Below are positions 41,621 to 49,892 of a DNA stretch of 64,000 bases, piece by piece. The position numbers and the translations under genes are program-made. The stretch's first letter is position 1. Every line of letters starts with the position of its first letter. A model generated the notes under the pieces. That model made no database searches. It worked only from the letters and a program-made list of their open reading frames with translations, and was not told the DNA's origin. The DNA lies in NCBI RefSeq assembly GCF_022385335.1, contig NZ_CP092431.1, positions 8,556,001 to 8,620,000 on the forward strand. The letters run 5' to 3'. The DNA comes from Streptomyces deccanensis. GTDB lineage: Bacteria > Actinomycetota > Actinomycetes > Streptomycetales > Streptomycetaceae.

Positions 41621-42571
41621 TCACCTGGGGACTTCGTCGGGGTCGCAGTCGCGGATGACCCGGCCGTCGTTGTCCTTCGCCTCGTCGTTCCCCCAGCGCT
41701 GGAGGTAGTAGGCCGACACGTAGGCACGGCCCTTCCCACCGGGCGCCACCTCGTCGAGATCGGTCAGCAGCCAGTAGTGGTTGTACGAGGTGCCCACCTG
41801 TACCTTGTCCCCCCACTTCTTGCACAGGACGTAGTTGGTGCCCTTGTACAGCTTGCCCTGGGGCGCGCATGCGGGCCTGGTGTCGCCGACGCAGTCGACG
41901 GCGGCGTAACCGGGCGCGTCGGCGAAGGTGTCCACCCAGTACCGCGCGGGTTCACCGCCACCTCCGCCGCAGGCGTTGGTGCTGGTCACCTTGGGGAAGT
42001 CGCTGTCCGGTGAGAGCCGGTACTCGGTGCCCTGGATCACCGGGTGGACTATCTCGTCGTTCTCGCCGTTGTTGTCCCCGTTGGTGTCGTAGAGCTGCTC
42101 GTAGTGCAGGTGGGCCGAGGTGGTACCGACCAGGCCCAGCCGCCCGATCGTGGCCCCGGAGGCGACCTGCTGCCCGACCCGTACGTCTCTGCGGTCCATG
42201 TGCAGATAGACCGTGAACCAGCCGTTGCCGTGGTTGATCTCCAGCCCGCCCGGCTCGAAGAACTCGGTGACCGTGCCGGCCGCGGACGCGGCCACCAGGG
42301 AGCCGAGGGTGTTCCCGCCGACCCGGTACATGTCGAGCTTCTTGTCATCGGGCGCGTGGCCCCAGTACGTCTGCAGCTGCCACGTCTGCCCACAGGCGAA
42401 GGGCAGTCTGAAGTCGGGTCTGGCGGCCGGCGCGGCGGGCGCGGAGCGCGCGGCTCCCGGCGCGGCGGATGTGGCCGGCGCCGTGGCCACCAGAGTCGTC
42501 AGGACCGCGACGAGCGCGGCCAGAACCGCGGCCGCCCCCCTGCCCGGCCCTCTCCCTCGTCGGAACCGCAT
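41621..42571 (-). CDS. secreted M23 (LytM)-like peptidase-fold protein
   Basis: 316 residues from ATG 42571. A signal peptide (RFRRGRGPGRGAAAVLAALV, cut near ATSAAPG) precedes a LytM beta-barrel: FACGQTWQLQTYWGHAPDDK, GNTLGSLVAASAAGTVTEFF, INHGNGWFTVYLHMD and the H-x-H motif in SAHLHYEQ. The first zinc site of M23 peptidases is normally H-x3-D; here the matching segment is DDKKLDM, with Asp in place of His. It may be a non-canonical or inactive peptidase. The C-terminal part from about 210 (PARYWVDTFADAPGYAAVDC, CKKWGDKVQVGTSYNHYWLL) looks like an SH3-type wall-binding module. Confidence 0.83.
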   Translation of the reverse strand: MRFRRGRGPGRGAAAVLAALVAVLTTLVATAPATSAAPGAARSAPAAPAARPDFRLPFACGQTWQLQTYWGHAPDDKKLDMYRVGGNTLGSLVAASAAGTVTEFFEPGGLEINHGNGWFTVYLHMDRRDVRVGQQVASGATIGRLGLVGTTSAHLHYEQLYDTNGDNNGENDEIVHPVIQGTEYRLSPDSDFPKVTSTNACGGGGGEPARYWVDTFADAPGYAAVDCVGDTRPACAPQGKLYKGTNYVLCKKWGDKVQVGTSYNHYWLLTDLDEVAPGGKGRAYVSAYYLQRWGNDEAKDNDGRVIRDCDPDEVPR

Positions 42572-42744
42572 GTAGCCCCACCCCTCCCCGTCACCGGTCT
42601 CCGTGGTTGTCGCGTCGCCACGGTGCCCGATGCGGCGGGGAAACGGACTCCCGCACGTTCCGGATGCCCTGTCCCGCCGTCCCGCGGCTAGCTTGCGCAC
42701 CGTCGGTTCACAGCCGCATCGGTCGTGACAACGGAGGAGATCAC

Positions 42745-43218
42745 ATGAGGTTGAGAAGGATCAGCAAGCGGGCGGCCGCGATGGTCGCGACGACGGTCGC
42801 CGCAGTGGCCCTGCCGCTGGCGGCGCAGGCACCGGCACAGGCGGCGTCGAACGGTACGAACGGAACGGCCGCCTGGACACCGGAGATCTACCCGCTGCTC
42901 TCGGGCGAGTCGGTGGAGCGGGATGTGTCGAGTCTCACTCGGAACATCAAGCTGGCTTATTGCGCCGCGCGCAATGGCATCGCCTGCGTCTCGGTCGGCC
43001 AAGGCGACGGCAAACACAGCATCTTCCACCTGTACAAGTGCGATACGCGGTCGCTCTCGAACTTCATCGACGCGCTCGCTGTCGTCAACCACCAGACCGG
43101 CGGGGCCCAAGTCCATTTCTGGGGGCCCAGGTACCAGACCTACATCCCGGCGGACAACTCGCGGCACGAGGTCCCGGACCACGAGACGTACGACTTCAAC
43201 CGCCTCGATCTCTGCTGA
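42745..43218 (+). CDS. small secreted protein of unknown function
   Basis: 157 residues from ATG 42745 behind GGAGGAG. Signal peptide MRLRRISKRAAAMVATTVAA with cleavage near AQAAS. The mature part (about 120 residues) has three cysteines in the middle and one at the C-terminus (AYCAARNGIACVSVGQG, LYKCDTRSL, FNRLDLC end), which could form two disulfides. It has no recognisable family. It faces the M23-like gene across 173 bases, with no motif I can identify there. Confidence 0.75.
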   Translation: MRLRRISKRAAAMVATTVAAVALPLAAQAPAQAASNGTNGTAAWTPEIYPLLSGESVERDVSSLTRNIKLAYCAARNGIACVSVGQGDGKHSIFHLYKCDTRSLSNFIDALAVVNHQTGGAQVHFWGPRYQTYIPADNSRHEVPDHETYDFNRLDLC

Positions 43219-43384
43219 GGTCACGCCGACCCGGGCACGCTGTTCATGCCGGAGCTCGTCGCGGCTCTGACAGAAGCCCACAACTCGGGCCGCGCTTTAC
43301 TGTCGCCTCACCCGTCCTCGTACCCGTGGGTCACTGATCAGACTGGTGGATCCCGCTGACCACAGGCAACGAGGGGAACCACCC

Positions 43385-44323
43385 ATGAACGGCTCGCGGA
43401 TCGCCGCCGTCGGCCATTACCAGCCCGCCAAGGTCCTCACCAACGAGGACCTGGCGGGTCTGGTCGACACCAGTGACGAGTGGATCACGAGCAGAGTGGG
43501 CATCCGCACCCGGCACATCGCGGGACCCGACGAGCCGGTGGACGAGCTGGCCGGGCACGCCGCCGCCAAGGCGCTCGCCGCCGCCGGACTCGGTCCGGAG
43601 GCCGTCGACCTGGTCGTGGTCGCCACCTCCACCGCCGTCGACCGCTCCCCGAACATGGCGGCCCGCGTGGCGAACCGGCTCTCCATCCCGAACCCGGCCG
43701 CCATGGACGTCAACGTCGTCTGCGCCGGATTCACCCACGCCCTCGCCACCGCCGACCACGCCCTGCGGGCGGGCGCCGCCACCCGGGCCCTCGTCATCGG
43801 CGCCGACAAGATGTCCGAGGTCGCCGACTGGACCGACCGTACGACCTGTGTCCTCGTCGGGGACGGGGCCGGCGCCGCCGTCGTCGAGGCGGCCGAGGAG
43901 CCCGGCATCGGGCCGGTGCTGTGGGGATCGGTGCCCGAGATGGGCAACGCCGTGCGGATCGAGGGCACCCCCGCGCGCTTCGCGCAGGAGGGGCAGAGCG
44001 TCTACCGCTGGGCCACCACCAAGCTGCCGCCCCTCGCCCGCGCCGCCTGCGAGAAGGCCGGACTCACCCCGGCCGACCTCGCCGCGGTCGTCCTCCACCA
44101 GGCCAATCTGCGGATCATCGAGCCCCTCGCCGAGAAGATCGGCGCGGTGAACGCCGTCGTCGCCCGGGACGTCGTCGACTCCGGCAACACCTCGGCCGCC
44201 AGCATCCCCCTCGCCTTCTCCAAGCTCGTCGAACGCGGCGAGATCACCTCCGGCGACCCCGTGCTGCTGTTCGGCTTCGGCGGGAACCTGTCGTACGCGG
44301 GACAGGTGGTGCGCTGCCCCTGA
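43385..44323 (+). CDS. fabH: beta-ketoacyl-ACP synthase III (FabH-like), stand-alone
   Basis: 312 residues from ATG 43385 behind GAGGGGAA. The thiolase-fold catalytic triad is complete: Cys113 in NVVCAGF, His238 in VLHQANLR and Asn268 in DSGNTSAAS. TSDEWITSRVGIRTRHIA and GDGAGAAVVEA are further KAS III blocks. It condenses an acyl-CoA starter with malonyl-ACP. No fabD, acpP or fabF genes adjoin it, so it is a paralogue to the housekeeping fatty-acid cluster, perhaps for starter-unit supply or for making a specific 3-oxoacyl compound. The gene before it is a secreted protein; the gene after is a GntR regulator. Confidence 0.92.
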   Translation: MNGSRIAAVGHYQPAKVLTNEDLAGLVDTSDEWITSRVGIRTRHIAGPDEPVDELAGHAAAKALAAAGLGPEAVDLVVVATSTAVDRSPNMAARVANRLSIPNPAAMDVNVVCAGFTHALATADHALRAGAATRALVIGADKMSEVADWTDRTTCVLVGDGAGAAVVEAAEEPGIGPVLWGSVPEMGNAVRIEGTPARFAQEGQSVYRWATTKLPPLARAACEKAGLTPADLAAVVLHQANLRIIEPLAEKIGAVNAVVARDVVDSGNTSAASIPLAFSKLVERGEITSGDPVLLFGFGGNLSYAGQVVRCP

Positions 44324-44393
44324 GCAGGGAGTTCGGGGCGCGGTGCGGCGGTGTGACGAGTCCGACCCTCCATCGGGCTGGAAATTGTGGGCC

Positions 44394-44406
44394 GTAGACT
44401 GTAGAC
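44394..44406 (+). promoter_or_regulatory. GTAGAC direct repeat upstream of GntR gene
   Basis: GTAGACTGTAGAC is two GTAGAC units with one base between. ACTGTAGAC within it (44398-44406) is the reverse complement of the motif at 36222-36230. It lies about 90 bases upstream of the GntR start and is a candidate autoregulatory site. Confidence 0.5.
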
Positions 44407-44492
44407 GAAAGCCAATCCATACTGGCCTTTGATTTTGCCTCTGGCCGACTTTCCGTTTGCAGTGCCCGGTGGCGCTCTGGAGGGGGATCGCG

Positions 44493-45167
44493 ATGTTGTC
44501 GGCAGGACTACCGCAAGGAGCCGTGCCCAAGCTCGAACGCCCCGGTCCACTGCGCGACCGTGTCTACGAGGCCCTGCTCGAACTCATCACCACGCGCGCG
44601 CTGCGGCCCGGCCAGCACCTGGTCGAGAGCGAACTCGCCGGGCACCTCGGGGTGTCCCGGCAGCCCGTCCGCGAGGCGCTGCAGCGCCTCAACACCGAGG
44701 GGTGGGTCGATCTCAGGCCCGCCCAGGGCGCGTTCGTGCACGAGCCGACAGAGGCGGAGGCCGACCAACTCCTCACGGTCCGCACCCTGTTGGAGGCCGA
44801 AGCCGCCCGGCTCGCCGCGGCGAACGCCGGTACGGCCGGGATCACGGCACTGGAGGAGCTCTGCGCGGAGGGGGAGCGAGCCGTCGAGGCCGACGACGTC
44901 GACGCGACCGTCGCCCTCAACGCCCGCTTCCACGCCAAGGTCATGGAGCTGGCAGGCAACACGGTCCTCGCCGAACTCGCCGCCCAGGTCGACCGCCGCG
45001 TCCGCTGGTACTACACCCCCGTCGCCCGCCAACGCGGCCACCAGTCCTGGATCGAACACCGGGAGCTGATCGCCGCGATCTCCGCCCGCGACGAGACCCG
45101 CGCGACCGAGGTCATGCGCACCCACACGGAACACACGCGCAAGACGTACCACGAACGGGAAAAGTAG
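44493..45167 (+). CDS. GntR-family regulator, FadR/FCD subfamily
   Basis: 224 residues from ATG 44493, six bases after GGAGGGGGA. The winged HTH covers about 10-75 (PLRDRVYEALLELITTRALR, LGVSRQPVREALQRLNTEGW). The all-helical FCD effector domain follows (LTVRTLLEAEAARLAAANAG, VALNARFHAKVMELAGNTVL, HRELIAAISARDETRATEVM), with the conserved Asp/His metal ligands (ARFHAKV, EHRELI, HTEHT). FCD regulators respond to carboxylates and often control the matching transporter or dehydrogenase. A motif upstream is shared with the formate/OFA control region 8 kb away, so formate or a related acid is a candidate ligand. Confidence 0.91.
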   Translation: MLSAGLPQGAVPKLERPGPLRDRVYEALLELITTRALRPGQHLVESELAGHLGVSRQPVREALQRLNTEGWVDLRPAQGAFVHEPTEAEADQLLTVRTLLEAEAARLAAANAGTAGITALEELCAEGERAVEADDVDATVALNARFHAKVMELAGNTVLAELAAQVDRRVRWYYTPVARQRGHQSWIEHRELIAAISARDETRATEVMRTHTEHTRKTYHEREK

Positions 45168-45923
45168 CCGGGGCCCACGCGAGGCCGGCCGCTGCCTGCG
45201 TCGGCCCCCCTGCCTGCGTCGGCCCCGGGGCCTGCGTCGGCCGCCCGCCCAAATCACGGGCCAGCCTTGCCCCGCGGCGCAGGCCAGCCGTCGCCCGCGC
45301 GCATGCGTCGCCTGCCCATCTACGTCGCCCGCGCGCCTGCGTCGGTCGCCGGTCTGCGTCGTCGGCGGCTCTGGCGTCGGCCGCCCGACTGCCCCCGGTG
45401 CGCGGCTGCGCGCGCCGCCTGCTGCGTGGCCTGCCCGCATGCGCCAGCTGTCGCCGCCCGGTTGCCTCGCCCGCGCGCGTGCGTCGGTCGGCGGTCTGCG
45501 TAGCCAGCGCGCCGCGTCTGGCGTCGGCCGCCCATCCACACCCGCCGCGCGCCTGCGCCCCCGCCCGCTTCGTCGCCCGCCTGCCGCCTACGCCGCCCGC
45601 CCGCCTACACCGCCCCGCCCCGCCCGCCTAGGTCGCCCCTGACGGGTCGTCGCAGGTCAGTCGGGGTCGCTGAAGTCGCGGGCGCCCGGGTGTCGTTGCT
45701 CGGTACGGGGGCTTGTCGCATGTTCGGATGCTTGTCGGGGCGCCCTGCGGGACTTGTCGTCGGGCGATGCTTTGTCCTGTGAGTGGAGAAAGTTGACGGC
45801 AATCTGTGCGCTACTTCTTCCCAGCCCCGGCGGCCGCTGCTACGTTCCCCTGCGAAAGGTCGGTCGCGATGGTGTGGCCGGAACCCGACTGACGTAGCGT
45901 CCGGTTGAGGCGGGGAGGGGCTT
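45168..45923. other. gene-free region with degenerate GC-rich repeats and ROK promoter region
   Basis: 756 bases without a supportable gene. The first part (to about 45640) is the repeat listed separately. From 45640 the composition becomes more mixed and this part should hold the ROK promoter; TTGACG at about 45790 is a possible -35, but no matching -10 can be assigned. Confidence 0.65.
45192..45640 (+). repeat. degenerate CTGCGTCGG-type repeat tract
   Basis: CTGCGTCGGCC occurs three times within 45191-45240, and variants (CTGCGTCGGTCG, ATGCGTCGCCTG, GTGCGTCGGTCG) continue to about 45545. On a larger scale the segments about 45330-45387 and 45471-45533 are imperfect copies (both contain TGCGTCGGTCG, CGGTCTGCGT and CTGGCGTCGGCCGCCC), about 145 bases apart. 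Open frames cross the tract on both strands but have repetitive Arg/Ala/Pro composition, so I do not call a gene. Confidence 0.65.
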
Positions 45924-47114
45924 GTGAGACGTATGACGGCTCGACCCGCGAACGCGCACCAGGCACGGCTGCTGCGGCTGTTGCGCGACGGAGGGCCCAA
46001 CTCTCGGGCCCAGCTGGGCGATCGGGTGGACCTCTCGCGGTCGAAGCTGGCCGTGGAGGTGGACCGGCTCCTGGAAACGGGACTGGTCGTGGCCGACGGG
46101 CTCGCCGCCTCCCGCGGTGGCCGCCGGTCGCACAACATCCGACTCGCTCCCCAGCTGCGCTTCCTCGGCGTCGACATCGGCGCCACCTCCATCGACGTGG
46201 CCGTCACCAACGCCGAGTTGGAGATCCTCGGGCACATCAACCAGCCGATGGACGTGCGGGAGGGCCCGGTCGCCGTCTTCGAGCAGGTGCTGTCCATGGC
46301 GGCCAAGCTGAAGGCCTCCGGGCTCGCGGAAGGGTTCGACGGCGCCGGCATCGGCGTCCCCGGACCCGTCCGCTTCCCGGAGGGCGTCCCGGTCGCCCCG
46401 CCGATCATGCCGGGCTGGGACGGCTTCCCGGTCCGCGAGGCGCTCAGCCAGGAACTCGGCTGCCCCGTCATGGTCGACAACGACGTGAACCTGATGGCGA
46501 TGGGGGAGCAGCACGCGGGCGTGGCCCGTTCCGTGGGTGACTTCCTCTGCGTCAAGATCGGCACCGGCATCGGCTGCGGAATCGTCGTCGGCGGTGAGGT
46601 CCACCGCGGTACGACGGGCAGCGCCGGCGACATCGGCCACATCCTCGCCGTACCGGACGGCCGCCCCTGCGCCTGCGGCAACCGAGGCTGTCTGGAGGCC
46701 CACTTCAGCGGCGCCGCGCTCGCTCGCGACGCCAAGGAAGCGGCCCAGCAGGGACTTTCGGTGGAACTCGCCTCGCGTCTGGACACCAACGGCACCCTGA
46801 CCGCCGTCGACGTGGCCGCCGCGGCCGCCGCCGGCGACGCCACCGCGCTCGACCTCATACGCGAGGGCGGCAACCGCACCGGCCAGGTCATCGCCGGACT
46901 CGTCAGCTTCTTCAACCCCGGCCTGGTGGTGATCGGCGGCGGGGTGACCGGCCTCGGCCACACCCTGCTCGCCGCCATCCGCACCCAGGTCTACCGTCAG
47001 TCACTGCCCCTCGCGACGAACAATCTGCCCATCGTGCTGGGGGAGTTGGGGCCCACCGCCGGAGTCATCGGCGCCGCCCGTCTCATCAGCGACCACCTGT
47101 TCTCACCCGCGTGA
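45924..47114 (+). CDS. ROK-family transcriptional regulator
   Basis: 396 residues from GTG 45924, just after GGGGAGGGG; ATG 45933 is an alternative. Winged HTH at about 10-70 (ARLLRLLRDGGPNSRAQLGD then LSRSKLAVEVDRLLETGLV). The sugar-kinase-like domain follows: LGVDIGATSIDVAV, GVPGPVRFPEG, the DNDVN block, GTGIGCGIVVGGEVHRG and the zinc motif CACGNRGCLEAHF. ROK repressors bind a sugar or sugar phosphate. Located 142 bases ahead of a sugar ABC transporter on the same strand, it most likely controls that operon. Confidence 0.93.
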   Translation: MRRMTARPANAHQARLLRLLRDGGPNSRAQLGDRVDLSRSKLAVEVDRLLETGLVVADGLAASRGGRRSHNIRLAPQLRFLGVDIGATSIDVAVTNAELEILGHINQPMDVREGPVAVFEQVLSMAAKLKASGLAEGFDGAGIGVPGPVRFPEGVPVAPPIMPGWDGFPVREALSQELGCPVMVDNDVNLMAMGEQHAGVARSVGDFLCVKIGTGIGCGIVVGGEVHRGTTGSAGDIGHILAVPDGRPCACGNRGCLEAHFSGAALARDAKEAAQQGLSVELASRLDTNGTLTAVDVAAAAAAGDATALDLIREGGNRTGQVIAGLVSFFNPGLVVIGGGVTGLGHTLLAAIRTQVYRQSLPLATNNLPIVLGELGPTAGVIGAARLISDHLFSPA

Positions 47115-47256
47115 GCCCTCTTCCGTTCGCACACGCCTAGGCCCATCTCCGCCGGGCCCCACCAGCACAGCGCTCAGCCTCGCCCTGCCCCGAAACGCCT
47201 GCCCAGCAGACGGAATTCGCCCTGAAACCGGCCCGCACGCCCGCCAAGGGGAACTC

Positions 47257-48840
47257 ATGGCACCAGAACCACCGCTGCTCACCATGTCCGGCATCACCAA
47301 GTCGTTCCCCGGAGTCCGGGCCCTCGACGGCGTCGACCTCGACGTCCAGGCCGGCGAGGTCCACTGTCTGCTCGGCCAGAACGGCGCCGGGAAGTCCACC
47401 CTGATCAAGGTCCTGGCCGGCGCCCACCAGCCCGACGACGGCACCATCACCTGGCGGGGCGAACCCGTCACCCTGAAATCCCCGATCGCCGCCATGCGGC
47501 TCGGCATCGCCACCATCTACCAGGAACTCGACCTGGTGGAGGGCCTGTCGGTGGCCGAGAACGTCCACCTCGGGCACGAGCCCACGGCCGCCGGCTTCGT
47601 CGTACGGGGGAAGGCGGCGCGCGCCTCGACTGGCGCTCTGCTCAAGCGACTTGGGCACCCGGAGGTCGATCCGGCCCGGCTGGTCGGGGAGTTGTCGGCT
47701 GCCCAGCAGCAGATCGTCTCCATGGCGCGGGCGCTCTCCCACGACGTACGGCTGATCGTGATGGACGAACCGTCGGCCGCGCTCGACCCGGACGAGGTCG
47801 ACAACCTGTTCAGGATCGTCGGCGACCTGACCGCCGACGGCGTGGCCGTCGTCTACATCTCGCACCGCCTGGAGGAGATCCGCCGGATCGGCGACCGGGT
47901 GACCGTACTGAAGGACGGACGGGCCGTGGCGGGCGGGCTGCCCGCGAAGTCCACACCGACGCGCGAGGTCGTGGCACTGATGACCGGGCGCAACGTCGAG
48001 TACGTCTTCCCCGATCGGCCGCCCACGCCCCCGACCTCGGTCGCGCCCGTCCTGGAGGTGCGGGGACTGGCGCGCGACGGGGAGTTCGAGCCGCTCGACC
48101 TGGAGGTGCGGCCCGGTGAGATCGTGGGGCTCGCCGGACTCGTCGGCTCGGGGCGCTCGGAGATCCTGGAGACGATCTACGGCGCCCGCAGGCCCACGGC
48201 CGGTCAAGTCAGCGTCGGCGGAAGGCAGTTGAGGCTCGGCAGTGTGCGGGCCGCCGTACGGGCCGGGCTCGGGCTCGCCCCCGAGGAGCGCAAGGCGCAG
48301 GCACTGCTGATGCTGGAGTCCGTCACCAGAAACGTTTCCGTGTCGTCGATGTCCCGCTTCGCGCGCGTCGGCTGGATCGACCGGGCGGCGGAACTGAAAG
48401 GGGCGCGCGCGGCGACCCGCGAGCTGTCCCTGCGCCCCGACAACCCGGCGGTACCCGTCCGCACCCTCTCCGGAGGCAACCAGCAGAAGGCGGTCCTCGC
48501 CCGCTGGCTGCTGCGCGGCTGCCGGGTCCTGCTGCTCGACGAACCCACCCGGGGCGTCGACGTCGGCGCCCGCGCCGAGTTGTACGCCGTGGTCCGCCGG
48601 CTCGCCGACGAGGGACTCGCCGTCCTGCTGGTCTCCAGCGAGGTGCCCGAAGTCCTCGGCCTCGCCGACCGGGTGCTCGTCCTGCGCGAGGGTCGGGTCG
48701 TGCACACCGCGCCCGCCCGTGAACTCGACGAACACCGTGTCCTCGACCTCGTGATGGAAGGAAGCCCGGTGGCCAGTGTGGGAAGTCCGGTGGCCGGGGC
48801 GGGAAGCCCCGCGACCGGCGAAGGGAGCCCGGCGTCATGA
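47257..48840 (+). CDS. sugar ABC transporter, duplicated ATP-binding subunit (RbsA/MglA-like)
   Basis: 527 residues from ATG 47257 behind AAGGGGAA. Two ABC cassettes. The first has Walker A GQNGAGKST, signature LSAAQQQ and Walker B LIVMDEPSAALD; the second has the degenerate Walker A GLVGSGRSE usual for this family, signature LSGGNQQ and LLLDEPTRGVD. The C-terminus ends in a low-complexity tail of GSP units (about 505-527). It energises uptake of a monosaccharide or polyol in the CUT2 class. ATGA overlap with the permease gene shows translational coupling. Confidence 0.94.
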   Translation: MAPEPPLLTMSGITKSFPGVRALDGVDLDVQAGEVHCLLGQNGAGKSTLIKVLAGAHQPDDGTITWRGEPVTLKSPIAAMRLGIATIYQELDLVEGLSVAENVHLGHEPTAAGFVVRGKAARASTGALLKRLGHPEVDPARLVGELSAAQQQIVSMARALSHDVRLIVMDEPSAALDPDEVDNLFRIVGDLTADGVAVVYISHRLEEIRRIGDRVTVLKDGRAVAGGLPAKSTPTREVVALMTGRNVEYVFPDRPPTPPTSVAPVLEVRGLARDGEFEPLDLEVRPGEIVGLAGLVGSGRSEILETIYGARRPTAGQVSVGGRQLRLGSVRAAVRAGLGLAPEERKAQALLMLESVTRNVSVSSMSRFARVGWIDRAAELKGARAATRELSLRPDNPAVPVRTLSGGNQQKAVLARWLLRGCRVLLLDEPTRGVDVGARAELYAVVRRLADEGLAVLLVSSEVPEVLGLADRVLVLREGRVVHTAPARELDEHRVLDLVMEGSPVASVGSPVAGAGSPATGEGSPAS

Positions 48841-49856
48841 CCCAGCCCGTGTCCCCGCCCAGGGACAGCATCGACAAGGCCCCCGCGGCGAGCGAGCCCC
48901 CGGCCTGGCGGACCATGCTGTTCCGGGCCGACGTCCGTACGCTCTCCCTCCTCGGCGTGCTCGCCGCGCTCATCCTCATCGGCGGTGTCACCAGGCCCGA
49001 CGAGTTCCTCGACACCCGCAACCTCCAACTCGTCCTCACCCAGGCCTCGGTGATCGGCGTCGTCACCGTCGGCATGACCTTCGTCATCACCTCCGGCGGC
49101 ATCGACCTGTCCGTCGGCGCGATCGTCGCCCTGGCCTCGGTCTGGGCGACGACCGTGGCCACACAGGAGTACGGCTTCGCCGGCATCCTCTTCACGGCGG
49201 TGATCGTCGGCGTCGGCTGCGGCCTGGTGAACGGGCTGCTCATCGCGTACGGCGGGATGGTCCCCTTCATCGCCACCCTCGCCATGCTCGCCTCAGCGCG
49301 TGGTCTCGCCCTGCAGATCACCGACGGCAGCACCCAGGTCGTCACCGTCGACGCCATCCTCGACCTCGGTGAGCGCGACGCCTATGTCCTCGGCATCCCG
49401 CCGCTCGTGCTGGTCTTCGCACTCGTGACGATCATCGGCTGGCTCGTGCTGAACCGCACGACCTTCGGGCGGCGCACCGTCGCCGTCGGCGGCAACGCGG
49501 AGGCGGCCCGGCTCGCGGGCATCGACGTCCGCCGCCAGCGGCTCTATCTGTACCTGCTCTCCGGACTGTGCTGCGGCATCGCCGCCTTCCTGCTGATCGT
49601 GCTGTCCGGCTCGGGCCAGAACACCAACGGCAACCTCTACGAACTCGACGCCATCGCCGCCGCGATCATCGGCGGCACCCTGCTCAGCGGCGGCCGGGGC
49701 ACCATCACCGGCTCCGTCCTCGGCGTCCTGATCTTCACCACGATCACCAACATCTTCGCGCTCAACAACCTGCAGAGCGACGTCCAGCAGATCGCCAAGG
49801 GCGCGATCATCGTCGCCGCGGTCCTGGTCCAGCGACGCACGGCCAGCACGACCTGA
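48837..49856 (+). CDS. sugar ABC transporter permease (RbsC-like)
   Basis: 339 residues. About nine to ten helices with CUT2 permease landmarks: QASVIGVVTVGMTFVITSGG, GIDLSVGAIVAL, TLAMLASARGLALQITDG, and the cytoplasmic loop FGRRTVAVGGNAEAARLAGI contacting the ATPase. The C-terminal IIGGTLLSGGRGTITGSVLG is also typical. Its start overlaps the ATPase gene by ATGA. The homodimer would form the channel for the sugar bound by the lipoprotein encoded next. Confidence 0.94.
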   Translation: MTQPVSPPRDSIDKAPAASEPPAWRTMLFRADVRTLSLLGVLAALILIGGVTRPDEFLDTRNLQLVLTQASVIGVVTVGMTFVITSGGIDLSVGAIVALASVWATTVATQEYGFAGILFTAVIVGVGCGLVNGLLIAYGGMVPFIATLAMLASARGLALQITDGSTQVVTVDAILDLGERDAYVLGIPPLVLVFALVTIIGWLVLNRTTFGRRTVAVGGNAEAARLAGIDVRRQRLYLYLLSGLCCGIAAFLLIVLSGSGQNTNGNLYELDAIAAAIIGGTLLSGGRGTITGSVLGVLIFTTITNIFALNNLQSDVQQIAKGAIIVAAVLVQRRTASTT

Positions 49857-49892
49857 CCCACCGAAGAGCCGACACGCGAAAGGTCCACCGCC

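Noticed and set aside
44508..45539. 343-residue open frame on the - strand over the GntR gene and repeat tract
   Set aside because: It covers the antisense strand of a clear GntR gene and then repeats. No ribosome site or family.
44429..45631. 400-residue open frame on the + strand through the repeat tract
   Set aside because: It overlaps GntR in another frame and continues only because the repeats lack stop codons. Composition is Arg/Ala/Pro noise.
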